Below, piece after piece: positions 1 through 5,992 of a stretch of 44,415 bases of DNA. The DNA lies in assembly GCA_002440705.1 (NCBI GenBank), contig DJVA01000041.1:1-44415 (forward strand), given 5' to 3'. Below the pieces are notes generated by a model. That model was given only the letters and a program-made list of their open reading frames with translations. It was not told the origin of the DNA and did no database searches. The stretch comes from Flavobacteriaceae bacterium UBA6268 (GTDB lineage: Bacteria > Bacteroidota > Bacteroidia > Flavobacteriales > Flavobacteriaceae). A program made the translations under genes and the position numbers. How positions within the stretch are numbered: position 1 is the first letter of the stretch; each line of letters starts with the position of its first letter.

Positions 1-1013
1 GTGTACTAGCCCATTTTTCTAAACTTAAAATTCTTTCTGGGGATAATTTCAAGTCATTTCGTAATTTTTTTAAAGCCAAATGGAAAGGCGGTTTTCTATG
101 CCCTGCATATACTTTTGATAATGTAAAGGGACAGTTTCCGATAGGCTTTCTAATCTGGGATACAAACATTAAAGAAGAATATAAAGGAATAAATTTAGAA
201 GTGTTCAACGCAAAACGTGATTTGGTTGAAATCAAATTTCTTCACAATTACGATATAGAACAATCTATTAACAAATGGTTGATTGCAACACGAAATAGGC
301 AAAATGAAATCAAAATTGGATTTATGTCATATACAGGTAATGTATTTCAGACAAACAATCAAATTTTCATAAAAAATGATATAAAGAATATGGTAATGCC
401 AAGGGGTTCCTGGATTACTGATAAGAACTTAGTTGAAGCATCTATATATTATTCAGTAAGAAAGGTTGTACCAGCGACTTGGACGAACGACCGTGACCAG
501 TTTTTATTCCCAAAAGATGAATGGCAAACAGATTATGAGTTTCAAAATGATAGTTTAACTTTTACCCTATTCAACAATAATATTTCTGAAAATTTCGGTT
601 TAAACAATTGGATTCCTTTTACCGAACAAGAAGTAAATGCCCAAAATAGATTTGAAAGTCATTTTATGACCGATTTTATAAATGGAAAAATCAAAAATGA
701 AAGTGAAAACAATCTTTTTGGCAACGAAACTTCTCAACCCATAAAAAGAGAATTTTCAGCAGAGGCTAAATCTGTTTTTGATGCAGGTAGAGAACTTTGG
801 AAATACTACCACAGCCAACCAAGTGTAAACGTAAATGCAAGTTTTTATGACATACGTGAATTTTTCCAAGGTAGAAATGAAAAAGGCATAATGAACGGAA
901 GAAGTGATGATGAAACCTATATGGAATTGATTGGTGAATTAAGAAACAAACTGAACTTTTTAGCCGACAAAATAAAACCTAAAATATATGAATACGAATT
1001 TTTAAAAGAATAA
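1..1013 (+). CDS. C-terminal part of an N-6 adenine DNA methyltransferase-like protein (5' end outside window)
   Basis: The frame is open from the window edge (first full codon at base 3) to the TAA at 1011-1013. The GTG at 201 is therefore internal and not a start. About 337 residues are visible. From memory of the family, blocks such as NDRDQFLFPKDEW, WIPFTEQEVNA, FMTDFINGK and the C-terminal SDDETYMELIGELRNKL match the tail of large Bacteroidetes class I SAM-dependent DNA methyltransferases or type IIG-like restriction-modification proteins. The catalytic NPPY motif would lie upstream, outside the window, so activity cannot be judged. The gene is AT-rich like the next 2 kb and is followed by a palindromic repeat. 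The likely role is DNA modification, alone or with a fused or adjacent restriction function. Family assignment is by recall, not alignment. Confidence 0.6.
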   Translation, partial: VLAHFSKLKILSGDNFKSFRNFFKAKWKGGFLCPAYTFDNVKGQFPIGFLIWDTNIKEEYKGINLEVFNAKRDLVEIKFLHNYDIEQSINKWLIATRNRQNEIKIGFMSYTGNVFQTNNQIFIKNDIKNMVMPRGSWITDKNLVEASIYYSVRKVVPATWTNDRDQFLFPKDEWQTDYEFQNDSLTFTLFNNNISENFGLNNWIPFTEQEVNAQNRFESHFMTDFINGKIKNESENNLFGNETSQPIKREFSAEAKSVFDAGRELWKYYHSQPSVNVNASFYDIREFFQGRNEKGIMNGRSDDETYMELIGELRNKLNFLADKIKPKIYEYEFLKE

Positions 1014-1019
1014 TAACTG

Positions 1020-1154
1020 CTGGCAACAATGGCTATAAGCAATTGGGGTTTAGGTAGTTAAGTGAAAATAATAAATATTAACAAAGGTCAGTGCAAATCC
1101 GAAAAGTTAGGGTGTAAAATCCCCAACTGCTCATAGCCGAGACCGTTGTGTGCA
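1020..1154. repeat. Imperfect palindrome, attC-like (copy 1)
   Basis: The arms at 1031-1048 and 1121-1138 match at 16 of 18 positions when one is reverse-complemented. The outer parts carry CAAC on the left (1024-1027) and GTTG on the right (1145-1148). The roughly 135 bp palindrome with CAAC...GTTG ends resembles integron attC sites in architecture, but the right core GTTGTGT is not the canonical GTTRRRY. The next reading frame starts 25 bases after it. Confidence 0.6.
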
Positions 1155-1172
1155 AGCTGAAAAAAATCGAAC

Positions 1173-1727
1173 GTGAAAGAAACAAAGGACAATGAAATAA
1201 TAATTAAAGAGCACAAAAACGCTTGGAAAAAAGGAGTCCTGAATTTCGATACGAAAAAAATTGATTGGGATTCTAAATTGACTTGGGCAAGTAAAATGCT
1301 TAACCCAAAAAGAAAAGCTGAATTTGATTATGCTGGATTAAGCCAAAAAATCGGAAAATCACGACTGACCATTTTCAGACACAACAACCGACTGAATTTA
1401 CTGTTCGGAAATCAACTGATTGAGTTAAATGAAAAAATAGAATCGGAATTAAAACGAATCGGAACGGACTTACATCTGACTTTAAAACGAGACGGAAAAA
1501 TAGTGTTTGAAAATAAATATAAACAAATCAAATCTGTGATTCCAATCGAAGAAGACCCAACACCATTTGTAGATGCAGAAGATTTTGACTTACGGATTTT
1601 AATTCACAATGTTCTTACAGAAAAGGAAAGAAAAAATAGAATATTTGAAAAAAAGCCAGCACACAACAACGGCTGTAATGCATTAAAAGGTACCGTCGCC
1701 ATGAGCGTGGTAAAAAGGATAAAATGA
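1173..1727 (+). CDS. Hypothetical protein of the cassette block, C-terminus runs into a repeat
   Basis: GTG start 25 bases after palindrome copy 1; 184 residues. I do not recognise the family. It is lysine-rich and charged (many K, E, N), with no signal peptide or membrane segment, so it is probably cytoplasmic. Residues 55-75 (AGLSQKIGKSRLTIFRHNN) have the look of a helix-turn-helix-like segment, which is only a suggestion. The last 24 or so residues, from KPAHNNGC on, are encoded by the left arm of the next repeat (from about 1655) and are unlikely to be ancestral. One extra A in the A6 run near 1630 would end the protein at a TAG just after it. The end overlaps the next gene by ATGA (1724-1727). 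Function unknown. Confidence 0.55.
   Translation: MKETKDNEIIIKEHKNAWKKGVLNFDTKKIDWDSKLTWASKMLNPKRKAEFDYAGLSQKIGKSRLTIFRHNNRLNLLFGNQLIELNEKIESELKRIGTDLHLTLKRDGKIVFENKYKQIKSVIPIEEDPTPFVDAEDFDLRILIHNVLTEKERKNRIFEKKPAHNNGCNALKGTVAMSVVKRIK
1655..1690. repeat. attC-like left arm (copy 2)
   Basis: GCACACAACAACGGCTGTAATG resembles the outer left arm expected of the same palindrome family as 1020-1154: GCACACAACGG is the reverse complement of the right end of copy 1. It lies inside the 3' end of the preceding frame. Its partner may be the arm at 1950-1981. Confidence 0.4.
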
Positions 1728-1912
1728 ATAAACGAAACGGGCAAAAGCCACTGAATAAACTAGTATTCGGTTTAGCTTTCCTGATATTGGGAATCATTGG
1801 ACTCATAAGCGAGCGGTTAGCTTTATGGCATTCTATTGGATCGATTATTGTTTCAGGCTTATATTTTTTGAATTACTATTATGATTTCAATTTATCAAAG
1901 AGTCAAAATTAA
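1724..1912 (+). CDS. Small two-TM membrane protein, hypothetical
   Basis: ATG start overlapping the previous stop by ATGA; 62 residues. Two hydrophobic stretches at about residues 13-29 (LVFGLAFLILGIIGLIS) and 36-52 (HSIGSIIVSGLYFLNYY) with a positively charged N-terminus (MNKRNGQK) suggest a small inner-membrane hairpin protein. No family recognised. It sits between two repeat arms (1655-1690 and 1950-1981), so it may be the payload of one cassette, with the apparent overlap caused by read-through of the upstream frame. The function cannot be inferred. Confidence 0.5.
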   Translation: MNKRNGQKPLNKLVFGLAFLILGIIGLISERLALWHSIGSIIVSGLYFLNYYYDFNLSKSQN

Positions 1913-1949
1913 CGTTAAAAAAATTACCTTTCCAAATATGGCTAACCCT

Positions 1950-1981
1950 TTAAAACCCCTCATAACCGAATAACGTTGGCG
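1950..1981. repeat. attC-like right end (copy 2)
   Basis: ATAACCGAATAACGTTG (1962-1978) resembles the right end of copy 1 (ATAGCCGAGACCGTTG) and copy 3 (ATAGCCGGGGACGTTA). A TTG codon inside it opens the following frame, but the likely start is the ATG at 1994. Confidence 0.45.
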
Positions 1982-1993
1982 TCCATTCAAAAA

Positions 1994-2476
1994 ATGAAGA
2001 TAAAAACCTTAACGACCTTATTTGGAATGTTCCTTTTTACCACTTTGATCGCTCAAGATGGTTCTGATATAAAATATGTTGATATAAACGAAATTGACGA
2101 GTCTTGTATCCATAAAATTGTTCAGTTAGATTTTTACCACGATTCTTCCAATAGATTTAATTTTAATAATGAAGACAGAAATGATTCCATTGATATTCAA
2201 CTTGAAAATAAAATAATTAGGTTCAAAGAGCATCGGGTTGATGATGGTTACAACAATTGGTTTTCACAGCAGTATTTAGAATCCATCGATTATATAGAGG
2301 GTGCTAAAATTAAAATTCCGATGTGTTTAATTGAGGATGTAACAGCTGACCACATAAAAGTCAAGTTGTTTTTGGAATACAGAGATGAAAACGGAAAAAT
2401 AGTTAACCGAAACCCTAGCACAACAATCTATAGTTTTCCAAAAAATATAATCACTGAAATATTGCTTAAGAATTAA
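1994..2476 (+). CDS. Exported hypothetical protein
   Basis: 160 residues from the ATG at 1994. This start is preferred over the TTG at 1976, which lies in the repeat and would put six residues ahead of a clean signal peptide. The N-terminus MKIKTLTTLFGMFLFTTLIAQDG is a typical Sec signal peptide with the probable cut after LIA-Q. The mature part is acidic and Asp/Asn-rich with alternating beta-like segments (IVQLDFYHDSS, IKVKLFLEYRD) and no recognised domain. It is probably periplasmic. It is a single-gene unit between palindromic repeats and has no obvious partner. Function unknown. Confidence 0.55.
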   Translation: MKIKTLTTLFGMFLFTTLIAQDGSDIKYVDINEIDESCIHKIVQLDFYHDSSNRFNFNNEDRNDSIDIQLENKIIRFKEHRVDDGYNNWFSQQYLESIDYIEGAKIKIPMCLIEDVTADHIKVKLFLEYRDENGKIVNRNPSTTIYSFPKNIITEILLKN

Positions 2477-2499
2477 AAGCACTGGTCAGAATAACTACT

Positions 2500-2548
2500 A
2501 AAAGCATTAAAACAGTCGCCGCCTGGGGATAGCCGGGGACGTTAGCTA
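2500..2548. repeat. attC-like right end (copy 3)
   Basis: ATAGCCGGGGACGTTA (2529-2544) matches the right end of copy 1 at 12 of 16 positions. The core GTTAGCT (2541-2547) has its reverse complement AGCTAAC just after the next gene at about 3011-3017, so the SRPBCC gene is bracketed by inverted cores. Confidence 0.5.
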
Positions 2549-2582
2549 CAACTTGAACAAACAAAATCGACAGAATATAAAT

Positions 2583-3002
2583 ATGGCAACAAATATTTCA
2601 AGATTGACTTTAAATGCATCCAAAGAAAAAGTTTGGGATGCTCTAACAAATCCAGAAAAAGTAAAAGCTTGGCAATATGGAAGTGATTTGATAACGGATT
2701 GGAATGTTGGAAATGAAATCCGTTTTAAGAACGAATGGGAAGGACAAATTTTTGAACAATGGGGAACGATATTGGAATTTAACCCAAACGAAGGACTAAA
2801 ATATTCGCTTTTTGCACCAAGACCTGATCTAGAAGACAAACCTGAAAATTATTTCGAGATGGAATACAAACTGACCGAAAAAGAAAACGGAACAGAATTA
2901 GAAATAATACAAGAAGACAATCGACCTGGAGCAAAACAAGAGCCGGAACAAGGAGAAGAAAATCCTGCTTTGAAAATGCTGAAAGAGTTGATTGAAAATT
3001 GA
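2583..3002 (+). CDS. SRPBCC / AHSA1-type START-fold protein
   Basis: 139 residues from the ATG at 2583; the TTG at 2553 lies closer to the repeat and is less likely. The N-terminal motif of the family is clear: ASKEKVWDALTNPEKVKAW, then WNVGNEIRFKNEW, and a central ILEFNPNEGLKYSLF. Such proteins (activator of Hsp90 ATPase homolog 1-like) form a helix-grip fold that binds hydrophobic ligands, and in bacteria many are of unknown role. The C-terminal tail is Glu/Gln-rich and ends in a helix (ALKMLKELIEN). It is bracketed by inverted GTTAGCT/AGCTAAC cores and seems to be the last cassette of the block. It is cytoplasmic; ligand unknown. Confidence 0.8.
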   Translation: MATNISRLTLNASKEKVWDALTNPEKVKAWQYGSDLITDWNVGNEIRFKNEWEGQIFEQWGTILEFNPNEGLKYSLFAPRPDLEDKPENYFEMEYKLTEKENGTELEIIQEDNRPGAKQEPEQGEENPALKMLKELIEN

Positions 3003-3004
3003 AA

Positions 3005-3030
3005 ACCAGCAGCTAACATTGAACTAAGCT
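3005..3030. repeat. attC-like left end closing the cassette block
   Basis: CAGCAGCTAACATTG after the SRPBCC gene carries AGCTAAC, the reverse complement of the GTTAGCT core at 2541. Downstream base composition becomes visibly less AT-rich, so this may be the edge of the accessory block. Confidence 0.4.
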
Positions 3031-3144
3031 AAGACCCCATTCAAGGTGCTGCATATCAAAAAATGCGGTATCTTTAAGTGTCCTGTTCATTTTTGAATTA
3101 GACGCAAAACAATTAACGATAGGTAGAACCAACCCAACTTGTTT

Positions 3145-3666
3145 ATGAAAGAAAAAAAAGATTGGTCGTTGAATGATGCCGAAACCATGACCAAGAATTT
3201 CATCGACCACATTTATGAACATTATTATAAAAGCTATCTCCTAGATTCTACACGCTACGAGCGCATCAACAACTGGCTTTTTACCTCGGTTGCCATTATT
3301 GGTTTTCTGGTAACGATCCTGTTGGGCATCAAGGAAATTTTGAAGGGCCAAATTGGCCAAACTGGGGACACCACTTTAACGATTATTGCATTCATCCTAC
3401 CCTCCTTATCGTCTGTATTGTTGTTGTATTGGACCCAAAAAGGGTATAAAAAAAAGGAAGAGATTCGTGAGGAAGCCCGAATTGAATGCAAGTATTACGT
3501 AAATGAAGCCCGAATCCGATTTACACGTGCCAAGGAAAATCCCGAGGAGTTGGAAAAACTCTATCACTGGCTAAACGAAAAGGTGCGGCGGTTACAACAA
3601 AATCAGGCGAAAAGCTATTTTTCGGTCCACAACCTGATGGAGCGCTCCAATGAACCCGATTCGTAG
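3145..3666 (+). CDS. Two-TM coiled-coil protein, SLATT/DUF4231-like candidate
   Basis: 173 residues from the ATG at 3145; a TTG two codons upstream is also possible. Layout: soluble N-terminus of about 45 residues (FIDHIYEHYYKSYLLDSTRYE), TM1 at about 46-63 (WLFTSVAIIGFLVTILLG), a short loop, TM2 at about 77-96 (TLTIIAFILPSLSSVLLLYW), then a charged helical C-terminus (KKKEEIREEARIE). Two TM helices followed by a long amphipathic helix is the layout of SLATT/DUF4231 membrane effectors, which often serve in nucleotide-signalled defence. No cyclase, SLOG or NTPase partner is adjacent, so that role is only inferred. It sits at the border of the accessory block. Confidence 0.55.
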   Translation: MKEKKDWSLNDAETMTKNFIDHIYEHYYKSYLLDSTRYERINNWLFTSVAIIGFLVTILLGIKEILKGQIGQTGDTTLTIIAFILPSLSSVLLLYWTQKGYKKKEEIREEARIECKYYVNEARIRFTRAKENPEELEKLYHWLNEKVRRLQQNQAKSYFSVHNLMERSNEPDS

Positions 3667-3735
3667 CATTAAACACATAAAAATTAGTTATTAAAAAAAG
3701 CCAATCCCAATTAGCTATACCCAAAACACCCTAAA

Positions 3736-3852
3736 ATGCGGACCCATATCCGCCCCAACGGGTCCCTCGAAACAAAACCCTGGGGACAAAAAGAGTTTTC
3801 CGTATTGGATCCGGATAACAACCTACTCACCTTCGGACAACAAATTAAATGA
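3736..3852 (+). pseudogene. Remnant of a glyoxalase/bleomycin-resistance (VOC) gene, C-terminal fragment
   Basis: A short frame of 38 codons ends in PWGQKEFSVLDPDNNLLTFG, which is the hallmark C-terminal strand pair of VOC-family proteins (usual form PWG.REF.V.DPDGN.LTFG). The intact fold needs about 120 residues. Upstream in this frame there is a TAG at 3712-3714 and only a few related codons, so the N-terminal three quarters are missing. It lies between the SLATT-like gene and the PepSY-like gene, consistent with gene erosion at the edge of an accessory region. A translated mini-protein is possible but unlikely to be functional. Confidence 0.65.
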
Positions 3853-3875
3853 CACGGCCCCACGGTTTCAGTGGA

Positions 3876-3905
3876 TTGTTTTGTAGGGCTTTTTCATTAT
3901 CTTTG
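3876..3905 (+). promoter_or_regulatory. Bacteroidetes-type promoter for the PepSY-like gene
   Basis: TTG at 3876-3878, 19-base spacer, then TATCTTTG at 3898-3905, a perfect fit to TAnnTTTG. The start codon follows 32 bases after. Confidence 0.6.
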
Positions 3906-3937
3906 ATAGGCACCGTTGTGCCCTAAAAGCGAATTTC

Positions 3938-4408
3938 ATGAAACAATTGATTTTAAGTGCTGCCCTGATGATGACCCTAAGTATGCCGGTTTTTGCACAA
4001 AAAAGCGAGACTCCTTCTGATGTCATCGCATCCTTTGAGCAAAAATTCCCCAACACCCAAAAAGTGGAGTGGGCCTTCGACGAGGAAGACAACCTCTGGG
4101 AAGCGGAACACGTATTCAATCATACCGAATATACCTCAGCCTTCACCCCAACAGGCGAATGGGTGGAAACCGAAAAGGAACTGAAACGAAAAGACTTACC
4201 CCAGGCGGTGCTAACGACCCTCAAATCCGAATTCGACGATTTTGATATTGAAGAGGTGGTATGGATTGAAACCCCCGAGGGCACTTTTTACGAAGTGGAA
4301 CTGGAACAGGAAGAAAACGGTCGGGAGGCCACCCTGGAGTTAACCCTTACTCCGGAGGGAACCGTCGTAAAAAAAGAATCGGGAGATGATGAGGAGGACG
4401 ATGAGTAG
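3938..4408 (+). CDS. Periplasmic PepSY-like (BLIP-like fold) protein
   Basis: 156 residues. Sec signal peptide at 1-20 (MKQLILSAALMMTLSMPVFA). The mature part holds two repeats of about 65 residues of the PepSY-like/DUF2874 type: IASFEQKFPNTQKVEWAF...FTPTGEWVETEKEL and LTTLKSEFDDFDIEEVVWIE...LTPEGTVVKKE. It is very acidic and ends in a run of Asp/Glu. Family members are small secreted proteins of Bacteroidetes with unclear function, possibly protease inhibition or ligand binding. It has its own promoter at 3876-3905 and is followed after 38 bases by the ECF sigma gene, so co-transcription is possible. No metal or catalytic residues are evident. Confidence 0.75.
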   Translation: MKQLILSAALMMTLSMPVFAQKSETPSDVIASFEQKFPNTQKVEWAFDEEDNLWEAEHVFNHTEYTSAFTPTGEWVETEKELKRKDLPQAVLTTLKSEFDDFDIEEVVWIETPEGTFYEVELEQEENGREATLELTLTPEGTVVKKESGDDEEDDE

Positions 4409-4446
4409 TTAAACGACCTTGCGGCACCAACACCCACCAGCGAATA

Positions 4447-4983
4447 TTGGGACAAACAAAGGACGATAGGGACCCACAGACCATCAAACAACTTTTTGAT
4501 CTGTACTACGTTCCTCTTTGCAACTATGCCCTTAAAATGGTGTACAACCGGCATACCGCCGAAGACTTGGTACAGGAGGTGTTTGTACAATTGTTCGAGC
4601 GAAAGGACCTTTCACAAATTGAGGCGGTAGAGCGGTACCTAATACGCTGTGTAAAATACAAATGCATCGATCACCTTCGAGGAAAAAAACACCACCAGCT
4701 TCTGGATCCCAATAGCCTTGCCGCCAAAGCCACCTACCAACCCAGCGATCTTAATGAGGAATCCATTGAGCCTTTACTGCATTACTATGTTGCCAAATTG
4801 CCACCAAAAACCAGGGAAGTGTTTCTGTTGAGTCGGCAACAGCAACTCACTTATCCCGAAATTGCCGAAACCCTCAACATCTCCGTAAAAACCGTGGAAG
4901 GGCAAATGGCTAGGGCCCTGCGCCTGCTTCGCGAATTACTGAAAAAACAAGGCTTGTTTTCTTTCCTGTACCAATTTTTTTAA
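4447..4983 (+). CDS. ECF RNA polymerase sigma factor, FecI-like
   Basis: 178 residues from a TTG start. The next Met would delete part of region 2, so TTG or an unseen upstream start is needed. Region 2 is at about 15-85 (LFDLYYVPLCNYALKMV, then DLVQEVFVQLFE, and the FecI-like RYLIRCVKYKCIDHLR). Region 4 is at about 115-165 with its helix-turn-helix (LTYPEIAETLNISVKTVEGQ). There is no region 3, as in ECF sigma factors. It is followed by fecR and a TonB-dependent receptor with an STN domain, the classic trans-envelope signalling order. It should direct RNA polymerase to the receptor gene, and perhaps its own operon, when the receptor binds its ligand. Confidence 0.9.
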   Translation: MGQTKDDRDPQTIKQLFDLYYVPLCNYALKMVYNRHTAEDLVQEVFVQLFERKDLSQIEAVERYLIRCVKYKCIDHLRGKKHHQLLDPNSLAAKATYQPSDLNEESIEPLLHYYVAKLPPKTREVFLLSRQQQLTYPEIAETLNISVKTVEGQMARALRLLRELLKKQGLFSFLYQFF

Positions 4984-4990
4984 TGTCCAG

Positions 4991-5030
4991 TAGGGGTACC
5001 CCCCTTTTTCTTCGACTATAGGGTAAACAC
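4991..5030 (+). promoter_or_regulatory. Candidate ECF-sigma-dependent element upstream of fecR
   Basis: The 61-base gap between the sigma and anti-sigma genes holds the perfect palindrome GGGGTACCCC (4993-5002), a T-rich stretch, then CGACTATAGGGTAAA. A G-rich block, T tract and TATAG-type motif are, from memory, recurrent between Bacteroidetes fecI and fecR genes. It may be an auto-regulated promoter or attenuator. Inference only. Confidence 0.35.
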
Positions 5031-5044
5031 AAGTCCGCTACCTT

Positions 5045-5980
5045 ATGGAAGAGCTATACCACATATTATCAAAACATTTTTCCAACAGTACCACTCCGGA
5101 AGAAGAAAAGCGAGTACTGGAGTTTAAAACCATGCATTCGGAGGAATACGAATTGTTGCAATTATTCTGGCAAAAGGGTACAGTCGATATTCAACAATTC
5201 AATACCTCCGAGGCATGGAAAAAGATCGAAGCCAAAATTAAGAAGCCAACCAAAGTGGTTTCGTTCTATAGAAATTTGCGAAAGATTGCCGCGGTATTGA
5301 TCGTCATCATCATGAGTACCATAGCCCTTACCTATTATACCCGGCTGCAGCAGCGCGAAGTGGCTTACCTGAATGAAACCGATCAGCCTGTCGAGATACA
5401 ACTGGCCGATGGCAGCAGCGTTTGGTTGGATCGTGGTGCCTTGCTTACCTACCCCAAGGCATTTAAAGGGAATACCCGGGACGTCACAGTAGCTGGAAAG
5501 GCCTTCTTTTCTATCTTCCGCGATACGCTGCATCCCTTTTCCGTACACACGGAAAATGCGGCAGTAACCGTCTTGGGAACTTCCTTCAATGTAAAAACCA
5601 ATCCCCTAACAACCGAGGTCGTGGTGCAATCGGGCTTGGTGGAAGTGGCTACCGGCGACCAACAAAGCAAGGTAAGAATTGGACAAGGGGAATCGGCCCT
5701 GGTGCAAGACCAAGCCGCTGTAAAACTTTCAGCTCCAGACCAAAACTACCTATCCTGGAAAACCGGAAGCTTTAAGTTTTCGAACACACCCTTGGTGGAA
5801 GCAGTCGCCGATTTGAACACCTACTACGGCCCTCAGATTCGCATCGACAGTCTGCAAACCTATCCTTGCAACTTGAGTGCGGAATTCAATCAGTTGGAAC
5901 TTTCCGACGTGCTGTTAATCATTAGCACTTCCTGCGACATCACCATCGAAAAAGAAAACGATACGTATCACCTTCACTAA
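5045..5980 (+). CDS. FecR-family anti-sigma factor
   Basis: 311 residues. The N-terminal cytoplasmic part (1-78) binds sigma in this family. One TM helix lies at about 81-99 (KIAAVLIVIIMSTIALTYY). The periplasmic FecR domain at about 110-215 shows VEIQLADGSSVWLDRGALLTYP, FSVHTENAAVTVLGTSFNVK and VVVQSGLVEV. The C-terminal DUF4974 domain at about 240-311 (FKFSNTPLVEAVADLNTYYG) is the part expected to meet the receptor's STN domain. It lies 61 bases after the sigma gene and 12 bases before the receptor ATG, so the three form one unit. It holds the sigma factor until the receptor signals. Confidence 0.93.
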   Translation: MEELYHILSKHFSNSTTPEEEKRVLEFKTMHSEEYELLQLFWQKGTVDIQQFNTSEAWKKIEAKIKKPTKVVSFYRNLRKIAAVLIVIIMSTIALTYYTRLQQREVAYLNETDQPVEIQLADGSSVWLDRGALLTYPKAFKGNTRDVTVAGKAFFSIFRDTLHPFSVHTENAAVTVLGTSFNVKTNPLTTEVVVQSGLVEVATGDQQSKVRIGQGESALVQDQAAVKLSAPDQNYLSWKTGSFKFSNTPLVEAVADLNTYYGPQIRIDSLQTYPCNLSAEFNQLELSDVLLIISTSCDITIEKENDTYHLH

Positions 5981-5992
5981 TTATTGAAACCC

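Noticed and set aside
1..3030. Canonical integron with GTTRRRY attC sites
   Set aside because: The right cores (GTTGTGT, GTTGGCG, GTTAGCT) do not fit GTTRRRY exactly and no integrase is present; described as attC-like only.
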